Translations under genes and position numbers: made by a program | The notes under the pieces: model-generated | What the model was told of the DNA's origin: nothing | Database searches by the model: none | What the model saw: the letters and a program-made list of their open reading frames with translations, nothing else | Origin: Ruminococcus sp. OA3 | GTDB lineage: Bacteria > Bacillota > Clostridia > Lachnospirales > Lachnospiraceae | Assembly (NCBI RefSeq): GCF_022440845.1 | Contig: NZ_JAKNTO010000001.1 | Span: forward strand, 1,054,001-1,118,000 | DNA: 64,000 bases | Direction: 5' to 3' | Shown: piece after piece, positions 25,725 to 34,102 of the stretch | Layout of the letters: each line of letters starts with the position of its first letter | Position numbering within the stretch: position 1 is the first letter of the stretch

Positions 25725-26381
25725 ATGGCGAAGATACTTGTAATAGAAGACAGTGAATCCATTTCAAATCTGATATGTATAAACCTTTCCGTGGTGGGAT
25801 ATGAGACAAAGCCAGTCTTTGAGGGAAATGCTGCGCTTGAGATAATTGAGAGCGGAGAGCATTTCGACCTTGCCCTCGTTGATATCATGCTCCCTGGGAT
25901 TGACGGTTTCGAACTTATGCGACCGCTGGACAGCAGAAATATTCCTGTCATATACCTCACTGCCAAAAATGATATTGAATCCAAGGTCCGGGGATTGAAG
26001 GGCGGTGCGGAAGACTACATCGTCAAGCCGTTTGAAGTCCTGGAACTCCTCGTGCGTATAGAAAAGGTATTGAAACGCTGCGGAAATGTGGATACAACAA
26101 TCACTGTGGATGATCTGGAGATTTTGACCGATGAACATATGGTGAAACAAAATGGCCGCACGATTAATCTGAAACCGCGCGAATTTGATTTTCTGGTCCT
26201 GCTCGCAAAAAATAAAAATGTGGCGCTGTCCCGTGAGAGGATACTCGCAGAAGTGTGGGGGATGGATTTCATGGGGGAGACGCGCACCGTGGATGTACAT
26301 ATTGCTCAGCTCCGCAGGAAAACAGGGCTTAATATTCAGAGCGTGCCGAAGGTTGGCTACCGGTTGGAAGAACGCCGATGA
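25725..26381 (+). CDS. OmpR-family response regulator
   Basis: 218 residues. The receiver domain spans residues 1-120 with acidic pocket E8 D9, phospho-acceptor Asp53 in LALVDIMLPG, Thr in YLTAKND and Lys in DYIVKPFE. The C-terminal winged helix (about 125-218) has the OmpR/PhoB pattern LKPREFDFLVLLAKN and RTVDVHIAQLRRK. It is a DNA-binding transcription factor activated by the kinase encoded next to it, which it overlaps by 4 bases (ATGA). TATAAT at 25680-25685 is a possible -10 box. Targets probably include the lipoprotein gene downstream (inference). Confidence 0.93.
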   Translation: MAKILVIEDSESISNLICINLSVVGYETKPVFEGNAALEIIESGEHFDLALVDIMLPGIDGFELMRPLDSRNIPVIYLTAKNDIESKVRGLKGGAEDYIVKPFEVLELLVRIEKVLKRCGNVDTTITVDDLEILTDEHMVKQNGRTINLKPREFDFLVLLAKNKNVALSRERILAEVWGMDFMGETRTVDVHIAQLRRKTGLNIQSVPKVGYRLEERR

Positions 26382-27826
26382 AAATTACAAATAAACTGAC
26401 TCTGTTCTCGATCGTTATAACCGCCATCGGCATCGTTCTCTGCTGTATTATCCTGCTTATCACAACAGCGGGAAATCATATCAATGGCGCCGTAAACAGC
26501 GGGATTGCCGAACTGAAGATGCTGTCCAATTCCTTTTATGCGGAAATGGATGTCGCAGTCAGCGATGACAACATGTCAGAAACAGCAAAGAACAGCCTGG
26601 CTCTCTATGTGTTCCGGAAATACACAAGTGTTTCGGTCAGCGGTGCACACTATATTCTGAGCAATGGGGAGGCGGTTATGTACAACGATTGTCCGATCGA
26701 TCCCAGACCTTCTCTGCCTGACTTAAAAAAGAGCTTTGAGGAAGGATATGACAACCCCGCCTCACCGGATGCATCGTATCTCTGGCCCAGTGCAATTGCA
26801 AAATTTGACGGACGCCGGTATCTCACGGTGGGGCATTACAGCGGCACACTGGGAAACAGTCTCAGCTACGAACATGAGATTTATCTCGTGAGAGATATTA
26901 CTGATGTATACGATGGGATCGTCAGGCTGGGGGGCTGGTTTGTGTTGATAGCGGCGGGCACGATACTCATATGCGGACTGACAATAGCTGTCCTGGTTCG
27001 ATGTACCATGCGCCCGCTTGGCGCTCTTGAAAAGAATGCCACCGCGCTCGCAGACGGTCAGTATGATAACCGAATTCAAATTCGGGGGAAAGATGAGATC
27101 GCTGAGCTTGGGAACAGCTTCAATAAGATGGCGGATGCGATATCACTTCATATTAATTCACTGGAGGGCACGGCAGAGCAGCGAAAACTGCTGCTGGCGG
27201 CGTTGACGCACGAGTTGAAGACACCGATGACCGCTGTCATCGGTTATTCTGAAACCCTGATGAAGGTAAGCCTATCCCCCGGACAAATGAGGGATGCTGT
27301 CGCCTATATCAACCGTGAGTGCCGCCGCATCGAGCGTCTGTCGCAGAAGATGATGCGGCTCATCACACTGCAGGATGGTGAACCCCCTGCGATTGAAAGA
27401 CAGCCCGTGTCAAAACTTTACGACGCCGTAAGAGAAACATTGACGGCGGCGGCACAAAAGGCGGACATCATGCTGACGTTCGCGGAGGAAGAAAAGGTAT
27501 TCTTTCCTATGGATCTTGATATGATAGCAAGTGTGCTTATTAATCTGTTTGACAACGCCTGCAAAGCGGGTGCCGGACATATTTCCATCAAAGCCGATTC
27601 GGCTGGTATTCTGGTTCAGGACGACGGGAAAGGGATTCCGAAAGCGGAAATCAAAAAAGTTACACAGCCCTTTTACATGGTAGATCAATCATACAGCCAA
27701 TCGGTTGGCGGAAGTGGTCTTGGGCTTGCGCTGTGTGAGCTGATACTTGAGAAGCATGAGGCGCGCCTGATGATAGAAAGCTGCGAGGGTGCGGGCACTG
27801 CCGTCAGAATCATTTTTCATAAATAA
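26378..27826 (+). CDS. Sensor histidine kinase, membrane-bound
   Basis: 482 residues. A transmembrane helix near residues 8-33, an extracellular sensor region of about 150 residues, a second transmembrane helix around 185-208, then a HAMP domain. The H-box LTHELKTPMTAVIGYSE has His278 as phospho-acceptor. The ATP-binding domain has the N-box NLFDNACKAG, G1 VQDDGKGIP and G2 GGSGLGLALCE. It phosphorylates the response regulator encoded directly upstream. The signal is unknown; the external loop shows no recognised domain. A lipoprotein gene follows 112 bases downstream and may be part of the signalling module or its target. Confidence 0.92.
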   Translation: MKITNKLTLFSIVITAIGIVLCCIILLITTAGNHINGAVNSGIAELKMLSNSFYAEMDVAVSDDNMSETAKNSLALYVFRKYTSVSVSGAHYILSNGEAVMYNDCPIDPRPSLPDLKKSFEEGYDNPASPDASYLWPSAIAKFDGRRYLTVGHYSGTLGNSLSYEHEIYLVRDITDVYDGIVRLGGWFVLIAAGTILICGLTIAVLVRCTMRPLGALEKNATALADGQYDNRIQIRGKDEIAELGNSFNKMADAISLHINSLEGTAEQRKLLLAALTHELKTPMTAVIGYSETLMKVSLSPGQMRDAVAYINRECRRIERLSQKMMRLITLQDGEPPAIERQPVSKLYDAVRETLTAAAQKADIMLTFAEEEKVFFPMDLDMIASVLINLFDNACKAGAGHISIKADSAGILVQDDGKGIPKAEIKKVTQPFYMVDQSYSQSVGGSGLGLALCELILEKHEARLMIESCEGAGTAVRIIFHK

Positions 27827-27938
27827 CATTTTGATCATATGCTGCTGAATACATGAAAACCAGGGAGAGATTACAATAAGACTGGTGTTACTGATAACGG
27901 TTAACGGTAAATAAAACAGTTGGAAAGGAGCCGGTTTT

Positions 27939-29336
27939 ATGAAACGAATCATTTCAGGTGTATTATCACTTGTCACCGTCCTGTCTCTCTATGCGTGTCA
28001 GCCTGTGTCGGTGAAGGAGACAGTCGCTAATACAGGCAACAAAGCGTTGGAGAAGGAACTTGTGAAAGTAAATACTCCCGGGGAATCAAAGCCTGCCGAC
28101 AGGAGATGGCAGGAAGAATTGGAGACAAAAGACGGGGCGGTCCGCATTCATGTGGATGCCGAGATCAATCTGCCGGATCAGCAGCAATTATCGGTGGTGT
28201 CGTGTGTGCCGCATTATTTTACTTCGGATGAGGTGAAACATGCGGTCGGCCTGTTTTACGGGGATGCCAAACTTTATGACAACTCATTGAGCGACAAAGA
28301 CTGGCTGGAATCTGAAATTTCAAAACAGAAAGAAAATCTTGAATATCTGAAAGAAAATGGCGGGTATCCCCAGGAAAACGGAGGGGAGGGCCCGCAGCCT
28401 GCACCGGTGGAAGATCCTGAGGAGGAAATCATCTGGCTCGAGGATATGATCGCGCAGCTGGAGGCAGATTACGAGATCGTGTCAGAGGGCGAATCCGTGA
28501 TCACGGAAATTGAGATGAAGGGTAATGGCTCGGGCGGTGAATCGGTCAGTATCAGAGATGGCCAGACCCCTCCGATGGAATTCTATGCTTACAATGATGG
28601 TGAGAATCGTGAGAATGTTATTGGTGCCGCAATGGAATACGATGTGGCGGGGCATGACTTTTCCTTTACCCGGCCGCTGCAGGATACAGAACAACTGGAC
28701 ATTGCCATGCCGAGGGAAGAGGCGGAACGCGCGGCGCTTCAGACTGCTTCAGACTGCGGCATATCGGAATGTGAAATTGTGGCGGCCGGGAGTACAACGG
28801 CAGATGGGCAGGAGACCTATGTATTTACACTGAGCCGGCTGATTGGCGGCGTGCCGTGCGTTCCCGTCGGCGACTTTGTGGGAACGAAGGCATTTGGGGG
28901 TGACAGCGGGGAGGATCAAGAACCCTGGAGACAGGAAAAGATCCAGGTGATGGTCAACGATAAAGGAGTGGTTGGTTTTAAATGGGAATGTCCGCCTGAG
29001 ATGCTTGAGACGGTCAATGATGACGTGGCGGTCAAAACTTATGAGGAGATCATCGAGATTGCGCGTATGATCTTACCGCCGCAGGCAGAAGCAGAGGCTC
29101 CTGTTGATGAGAAACACAGGGAAGTTACAATATGTGAAGTGACGCTTTCCATGATGCGGGTTGCCAATACAGGCTCGGATAATCTGTATTATTATCTGCC
29201 GGTATGGGATTTTATCGGATATCATGGAGAGAGTAAGGATACTGGAATTACCGAAGATCATCCGGCTGCCACCCGGTCCTTTCTTACATTGAATGCGGTC
29301 GATGGCAGTGTGATAGACAGAGGGCTGGGGTACTGA
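27939..29336 (+). CDS. Secreted lipoprotein of unknown function
   Basis: 465 residues. The N-terminus is a lipoprotein signal peptide (MKRIISGVLSLVTVLSLYAC) with Cys20 as the lipidated residue, so the mature protein is tethered to the outer face of the membrane. The rest contains acidic, Gln/Glu-rich helical segments around 125-180 and a beta-rich C-terminal half. I recognise no catalytic motif; it resembles DUF-type lipoproteins seen beside two-component systems in Clostridia. GGAAAGGAG precedes the ATG. It could sense or protect against an envelope stress, or be an accessory sensor for the adjacent kinase (inference). Confidence 0.75.
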   Translation: MKRIISGVLSLVTVLSLYACQPVSVKETVANTGNKALEKELVKVNTPGESKPADRRWQEELETKDGAVRIHVDAEINLPDQQQLSVVSCVPHYFTSDEVKHAVGLFYGDAKLYDNSLSDKDWLESEISKQKENLEYLKENGGYPQENGGEGPQPAPVEDPEEEIIWLEDMIAQLEADYEIVSEGESVITEIEMKGNGSGGESVSIRDGQTPPMEFYAYNDGENRENVIGAAMEYDVAGHDFSFTRPLQDTEQLDIAMPREEAERAALQTASDCGISECEIVAAGSTTADGQETYVFTLSRLIGGVPCVPVGDFVGTKAFGGDSGEDQEPWRQEKIQVMVNDKGVVGFKWECPPEMLETVNDDVAVKTYEEIIEIARMILPPQAEAEAPVDEKHREVTICEVTLSMMRVANTGSDNLYYYLPVWDFIGYHGESKDTGITEDHPAATRSFLTLNAVDGSVIDRGLGY

Positions 29337-29339
29337 ATG

Positions 29340-29383
29340 GCGGCCCCGGAAGGCGATTAAGACTTTCGGGGCTGCTGTTTTTT
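29340..29383 (+). terminator. Rho-independent terminator after the lipoprotein gene
   Basis: GCGGCCCCGGAAG (29340-29352) pairs with CTTTCGGGGCTGC (29363-29375), 13 positions with two G-U pairs, followed by TGTTTTTT. It sits between convergent genes. Confidence 0.85.
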
Positions 29384-30215
29384 AAAACTGCACCTTTCTA
29401 AAATCTGAAGGCGTCATTCCCTCCTGCTTCTTAAAAGCCCTTGCAAAATGGGAAGCGCTGTTAAAGCCGCATACCTCGGCGATCTGTTCCACAGACCGGG
29501 GAGAGGTGAGCAAAAGCTGCTTGGACTGGCGCAGGCGGTAAGAGAGCAGATATTCGTGGGGAGTGGAGCCGGTGTATTTTTTAAAAATACGTATCAGGTG
29601 AGAGGCGCTGAAGCTGCACAGATCCGCCATGCGGTTCAGGTCCACTTCCTCATGAAAATGGCTGCTGATATATTGAAGGGCGGGGCTGAGCGGATGATTT
29701 GCACGCATTGCAGGAGTCTCCGGTACCGCAAGCCTGCTTAAGATCCGGGTGACATGGAGTGAGATCAGGTGCTCGTCGGCAATGGCAGACTGAGCGCCGG
29801 ATAACAGGGTTTCAAATTCTTGTTTCAGATAAGGGATATGTTCGCCTGTAAAGATGATTCCGTACTGGCTGCTTAGGTACTCTGTATATTGACGGCTGCT
29901 GTTTCCATGAAAATGGAACCATAGAAAATCAAGGGAATTCCTGCAGCAGTACTTATGCGGAACATGGCAGTCCAGGAGCACGATCTGATCCTGAAATGCA
30001 GCATATTTGCGGCCGCGTGTCTCAATGCTCATGGAGCCGTTTACCACATACACCAGAAGATACAGATCGAGGCTTTCCCGCTGCACCGAATATTCCGGCG
30101 TACAGTAAAAATGCCCGAATTGCGAAATACAGTACAATGCACTGCGCGCAAAATCGGATGGAATCGTAAAGTCCATATAGGAAGGCTCCATAACACCCTT
30201 ATCATTTATTTCCAT
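29382..30215 (-). CDS. AraC-family transcriptional regulator
   Basis: 277 residues on the minus strand. The N-terminal ~150 residues are a cupin-like sensor domain (MSIETRGRKYAAFQDQIVLLD resembles the AraC_binding barrel). The C-terminal ~100 residues hold two helix-turn-helix motifs: LNRMADLCSFSASHLIRIF and VEQIAEVCGFNSASHFARAF, ending in the typical KKQEGMTPSDFRK. It binds DNA as an AraC/XylS regulator and probably responds to a sugar or another small ligand. No obvious target operon is divergent from it: the facing plus-strand transcript begins with a cobalamin riboswitch more than 330 bases away. Confidence 0.9.
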   Translation of the reverse strand: MEINDKGVMEPSYMDFTIPSDFARSALYCISQFGHFYCTPEYSVQRESLDLYLLVYVVNGSMSIETRGRKYAAFQDQIVLLDCHVPHKYCCRNSLDFLWFHFHGNSSRQYTEYLSSQYGIIFTGEHIPYLKQEFETLLSGAQSAIADEHLISLHVTRILSRLAVPETPAMRANHPLSPALQYISSHFHEEVDLNRMADLCSFSASHLIRIFKKYTGSTPHEYLLSYRLRQSKQLLLTSPRSVEQIAEVCGFNSASHFARAFKKQEGMTPSDFRKVQF

Positions 30216-30550
30216 ACACCTGTATCCTTGCCTGTTTTTTGAACCATCATACAGGATTTAAACACAGATATCAAGTAGGAGGATAATTTTTGTATAGACT
30301 GCGACAATAATTTGAAATGACCGGAATATAAAGTATTCCGGTTTGTTATATGCAAAGTTTTTGATTGAATTTTGTAACGGATAGTGGTATGGTTAGTTCA
30401 AGCGAAAGATTGGAAAAATTTACCAAAACTAAAAACATAAATGAGAATTATGTTATGTACAATGAGAGTTTCTGTGTGATATAGTTCTGGTAGATCAATG
30501 AAACAGACATCTCGTAAAAATGTTAGCTTTAAGAACATAAAAATATATAA
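30216..30550. other. Gene-free AT-rich stretch between the AraC gene and the first riboswitch
   Basis: It should contain the AraC promoter (minus) and the promoter of the riboswitch transcript (plus). I see no open frame and no confident -35/-10 pair for the plus strand. Confidence 0.5.
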
Positions 30551-30717
30551 AGATCACGGTCAGGTGCTTGCGCCTGTTTAACTGGAATCCGGTGAGAATC
30601 CGGAACAGCCTATCTCTACTGTGTGGGGGACGAACGGGCAAATCTGCCACTGGAGTGAAAACTCCGGGAAGGCGCCTTAGTAGGACGAACCTGAGTCAGT
30701 ATACAACAACGCGATCT
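30551..30717 (+). ncRNA. Cobalamin riboswitch 1
   Basis: Contains the conserved cobalamin-riboswitch blocks in order: GGAATCCGGTGAGAATCC, CTACTGTGTGG, TGCCACTGG, CGGGAAGGCGCC and the B12-box-like GAACCTGAGTCAG. P1 can be closed by AGATCACG (30551-30558) and CGCGATCT (30710-30717). It lies upstream of the DUF6273/FN3 and DUF4430 genes and should reduce their expression when cobalamin is plentiful. Confidence 0.92.
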
Positions 30718-30769
30718 GTGAAAAAGATATTCGTAAGCATGGCGAATAGAGTATAAAGAAGTGCAGGCC

Positions 30770-30801
30770 ATCTCCCCGGAAGGGGAGATTTGTTGTTTCT
30801 T
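30770..30801 (+). terminator. First expression-platform hairpin of riboswitch 1
   Basis: ATCTCCCC (30770-30777), loop GGAA, GGGGAGAT (30782-30789), then TTGTTGTTTCTT. A good intrinsic terminator placed just after the aptamer. Confidence 0.75.
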
Positions 30802-30921
30802 AAGGGGAAGTTTCCCTCCCCGCATATCAACAATACACGGCAGAATGTCAAGATCAATAAATGGCGTATGGTTTACATAAACATAAGTTGATATTTGGGT
30901 CTGAAACTGCACTTTTTAACT

Positions 30922-30946
30922 GGAGCCTGTGCCGGGCTCCTTTTTT
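30922..30946 (+). terminator. Second terminator in the leader of riboswitch 1
   Basis: GGAGCC (30922-30927), 7-base loop, GGCTCC (30935-30940), TTTTTT. The same hairpin with its flanks recurs after riboswitch 2. Confidence 0.8.
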
Positions 30947-31052
30947 GTTGGCAGGGCTTTGACGGATATCGGCTATAGCGGGGCACTGCTCCGATATAAT
31001 AGATATATAAAACATTCTCGATAGACGGAGGATGAAAGAGAAGGAGGACGAC

Positions 31053-33107
31053 ATGAAAAAGAACTTACAGCAGACGACAGAACAATACGGGCGGAGGAGC
31101 CCGAGGGCCTTCTACCGGACGATGACGGGAGTTTTGACCGCCGTTATGGTGGGCGGAGCCGCAGCCCCGGCAATTCCGGTGCTGGCGGATGAACAGGAAT
31201 CCGCGTGTGCCCTGCAGTTCGGTGTGGACGGGATTGCAAACCCGACGCCCGGGGAAGAGGGTGCCGCCGCCTGGGACGGTGATTATGTTTACCTGGGGCA
31301 GTACCAGCAGACGCTGGATGAAGACACGGGGGAGTTCCTGACGGAGCCGATTAAATGGAAGGTGCTGGATACCGGCAGCTCCGCCAATCTGGACGCGGAG
31401 GAAAAGGGCGATGCCATGTATCTGCTGTCCGATCAGATCCTGGATATGTGCGATTATTATCTGGAAAAGCCCCAGGTCGCAACCTGGGAGGAGAGTTACT
31501 TAAAGGAATGGCTGAACACCACCTTTGCCGACGCCGCGTTCACAGAACGGGAGTTGAGCATGCTGGCTGACACGTCAGGCGCGGGATATCAGGCGGGCTT
31601 GACATATGAGCTGGTGCCGGATGTCGGCGGGGTGAAAGTATTTGCGCCTTCCGGCAGCGATCTGGCGAATACCCCGTACGGCTTTGAGACATCGACTAGA
31701 CCTTCGGATTCGAGAAGGGTGCTGCCAACAGACTATGCGGCGTATCTGGGGGTAAGTATTATAGATGGGTTTGGAAAGGCAACCCTGCGGTCCTCGCGAG
31801 GAACAAGGGCTCATTATTGGTCGCTTTATGCAGATGGAAATATAGGAGTGGGAAGCGGGATATACGGGGGTGCTATGCCGGCGGTGCAGCTGGAGATAGA
31901 GAAGATTCTGTTCTCGGAGCCGGCGCAGGAAGAGGGCGCATGGGAGCTGACATTTAAAGATGACAGTCAGCAGGTGGAGATCCTCTCTGCCTCGTTCAAA
32001 AATAATACGGCGTCCATCAGCTTCGAGGGCGCTACCGTCGGTGAAGGCCAGCAGGTATCCGCCGTTATCACGGACAGCGAAGGGGCAGAGATTATAAGCT
32101 ATGAGAAGGTGGCGGATACGTCAGAACATGCAGCCGGAAGCGGAACCATCGCGCTGCCGGAAGGCTTTGAAGAAAACGGATACAGGGTGCTGGTGTTCTC
32201 GGAGCAGGAACAGGACGGTGTACTGCCGGACTATGCGGGCAGCCCGCAGGAAGTGACGCTGACGAAAGAAGTCACGAAGGTAGAAGGGATCTCTCTGGAT
32301 AAAACGTCGCTGAGCTTCAGCACGAAATGGGATAAGAAGCGCCTGACTGCCAGCCTGACGCCGGCGGATGCGGATAATCAGCAGGTCATATGGACCACCA
32401 GCAATGCGAAGGTTGCACGTGTGGCGACGGATGGCGAAGTGATGGCGGTCAACGACGGCACGGCGACCATAACGGCCACCTCTGTGGATGGGAAGAAGAA
32501 GGCGACCTGTAAGGTGACGGTTAAAGGCTCGATGCCGGATTATTCGGTGCTGAGCAGGGTGACGCCGTGGGGATCCCAGACTTTGAAGGTCAGCTGGGAG
32601 AAAGGGTACAACGTAAACGGATACTGTATCTACCGCGCCACGTCACAAAACGGCGCCTACAAATATGTCGCACATATCGGAAACGGATCCACGACCTCCT
32701 ATATGGACACCCGGCTGACGTCTGGTACAACATACTACTATAAAGTGCGTGCATACCGCACCGTGAATGGGAAAAACGTCTTTGGCGGAATGTCGAAGCA
32801 GGTGATCAGCGCCAAACCGGTTCCGGCACCGGTGAAGAACATGAATGGAACAGGGGGAAGCAGGCAGGTGAAGCTGAACTGGAGCCAGGTAAACGGTGCC
32901 AGTGGCTATCAGGTGTACCGCAAGTTTTCGAAAAACGGCCCGTGGCATTACGTGGCACAGACCGGTAAGGGCACCGCGACTTCCTACACACACAAAGGAC
33001 TGACAAGCGGCAAGACGTATTACTATAAGGTGCGGGCATACCGCACGGTGAACGGCGCCAAAGTATATGGAGCATACTCCGCGGAAAAGGCGGTTAAGGC
33101 TAAATAA
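31053..33107 (+). CDS. Secreted protein: DUF6273, Big_2 and two FN3 domains
   Basis: About 684 residues. ATG 31053 has AAGGAGG (31041-31047) 5 bases upstream, whereas ATG 31032 abuts its purine run. A signal peptide with a long n-region covers residues 1 to about 46 (cleavage near VLADEQ). Residues about 70-290 resemble DUF6273: YVYLGQYQQ, PIKWKVLD, LLSDQILD, ESYLKEWLN. A Big_2 Ig-like domain is near 410-490 and two FN3 modules (VRAYRTVNG type) occupy 500-684. No LPXTG or S-layer anchor was seen. It is the first gene behind riboswitch 1, which links it to cobalamin. The FN3 modules match those in three other proteins of this locus, so binding of a common cell-surface ligand is likely (inference). 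Confidence 0.8.
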   Translation: MKKNLQQTTEQYGRRSPRAFYRTMTGVLTAVMVGGAAAPAIPVLADEQESACALQFGVDGIANPTPGEEGAAAWDGDYVYLGQYQQTLDEDTGEFLTEPIKWKVLDTGSSANLDAEEKGDAMYLLSDQILDMCDYYLEKPQVATWEESYLKEWLNTTFADAAFTERELSMLADTSGAGYQAGLTYELVPDVGGVKVFAPSGSDLANTPYGFETSTRPSDSRRVLPTDYAAYLGVSIIDGFGKATLRSSRGTRAHYWSLYADGNIGVGSGIYGGAMPAVQLEIEKILFSEPAQEEGAWELTFKDDSQQVEILSASFKNNTASISFEGATVGEGQQVSAVITDSEGAEIISYEKVADTSEHAAGSGTIALPEGFEENGYRVLVFSEQEQDGVLPDYAGSPQEVTLTKEVTKVEGISLDKTSLSFSTKWDKKRLTASLTPADADNQQVIWTTSNAKVARVATDGEVMAVNDGTATITATSVDGKKKATCKVTVKGSMPDYSVLSRVTPWGSQTLKVSWEKGYNVNGYCIYRATSQNGAYKYVAHIGNGSTTSYMDTRLTSGTTYYYKVRAYRTVNGKNVFGGMSKQVISAKPVPAPVKNMNGTGGSRQVKLNWSQVNGASGYQVYRKFSKNGPWHYVAQTGKGTATSYTHKGLTSGKTYYYKVRAYRTVNGAKVYGAYSAEKAVKAK

Positions 33108-33133
33108 ACCAATGCATAAAGGAGGACAAAATT

Positions 33134-34012
33134 ATGCAAAGAGAAAGAAAAAGCAAAAAACTTTGGGCAGTGATGCTCACACTGGTCATGGGACTGACCA
33201 TGATGCTTTCGTCGGTGACGGCGTTTGCATCCACTACGGACGCGGCGGACAGCCTGGTGAGTTCAGTTTATGTGGACGTTGACACACCGGCGAGCTATTC
33301 GTTCAACACGGTGACACCGGAGGAAGGGTCGGGTTATCCGGAGGATACGAAGTATTACTTCGATGCGATCCTGCCGACGACCTCCAATCTGGACAGTGTG
33401 GATGTGGAGGTGGAATTAAACAGCGCCGGCACAATCACCTTTAATGGCGAGACGAAATCTGGTGATTCAGGGATATTCACAGGCGTCGATCTGAACCAGG
33501 GCAAGACTCTGACGGTCACGGTTGGCAATGTTACCAGAGAATACCGTGTGTGTGCCGTTATCACAGGCAACGTAAATGTAAAATTTGCTGTCCGCACAGA
33601 TCAGGCGGAAGCATACGGAACGGCAAACAATGATGCTTCGATCAAACTGGCTGCACAGAATATCCGCGTTCCGCAGAATGACGCTACTGGATATCTGGAA
33701 TTTTCAATGCCTGCAGGCTCTACAGTCATGGATGCACTGGAGTTCGTGACACAAGACACAGACAATGCATTTGGAGCATATTATGCGGCGATCAATCCGA
33801 TCGGGGCGGCAAATAATTACATCTCCCGTATGGAGGTAACAAAAGACAGCATTCTCTATCCGTTAGGCGAGTTTACCTGTGGTTCCATGAGCGGCTGGAT
33901 GTACTGGGCAAATGGCGAACTTCCGATGGTCGGCGCAGGAAATTATGTATTAAATGACAATGCGATCATCGACTGGAAATATATTGTAGATTACAGTACC
34001 GTTTGGGGCTAA
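33134..34012 (+). CDS. Secreted DUF4430 (transcobalamin-like C-terminal fold) protein
   Basis: 292 residues with a clear signal peptide (hydrophobic core VMLTLVMGLTMMLSSVTAFA). Residues 40-160 form a beta-rich Ig-like segment. Residues about 175-292 are DUF4430: TVMDALEFV, then CGSMSGWMYWANGELP and VLNDNAIIDWKY, i.e. the Gly-Trp-Met-Tyr and D-x-I-x-W-x-Y pattern of that domain. DUF4430 corresponds to the beta domain that closes over cobalamin in transcobalamin and intrinsic factor (known family relation). It lies 26 bases after the DUF6273 gene behind riboswitch 1, and the toroid-domain gene follows. I infer the beta half of a two-chain corrinoid-binding protein. Confidence 0.82.
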   Translation: MQRERKSKKLWAVMLTLVMGLTMMLSSVTAFASTTDAADSLVSSVYVDVDTPASYSFNTVTPEEGSGYPEDTKYYFDAILPTTSNLDSVDVEVELNSAGTITFNGETKSGDSGIFTGVDLNQGKTLTVTVGNVTREYRVCAVITGNVNVKFAVRTDQAEAYGTANNDASIKLAAQNIRVPQNDATGYLEFSMPAGSTVMDALEFVTQDTDNAFGAYYAAINPIGAANNYISRMEVTKDSILYPLGEFTCGSMSGWMYWANGELPMVGAGNYVLNDNAIIDWKYIVDYSTVWG

Positions 34013-34037
34013 GCATTGTAGAAAAATAGTCATAAAA

Positions 34038-34080
34038 GGCTGCGCACAGCCGGGATATCCGGCTGTGCGGCAGCCCTTTT
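34038..34080 (+). terminator. Intra-operon hairpin between the DUF4430 and toroid genes
   Basis: GGCTGCGCACAGCCGG (from 34038) pairs with CCGGCTGTGCGGCAGCC (to 34075) with a short loop, followed by only TTTT. Likely a partial terminator or mRNA-stabilising stem that makes the two proteins in unequal amounts. Confidence 0.6.
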
Positions 34081-34102
34081 GGGCGTTAAAAGGAGAGCTA
34101 AT

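Noticed and set aside
30568-30912. Short open frames in both directions over riboswitch 1
   Set aside because: They coincide with the conserved aptamer and its terminators and lack ribosome sites.
34079-34102. Upstream TTG start for the 34103 gene
   Set aside because: It lies at the foot of the hairpin and has no ribosome site; GTG 34103 is well placed after AAAGGAGA and is followed at once by the signal peptide.
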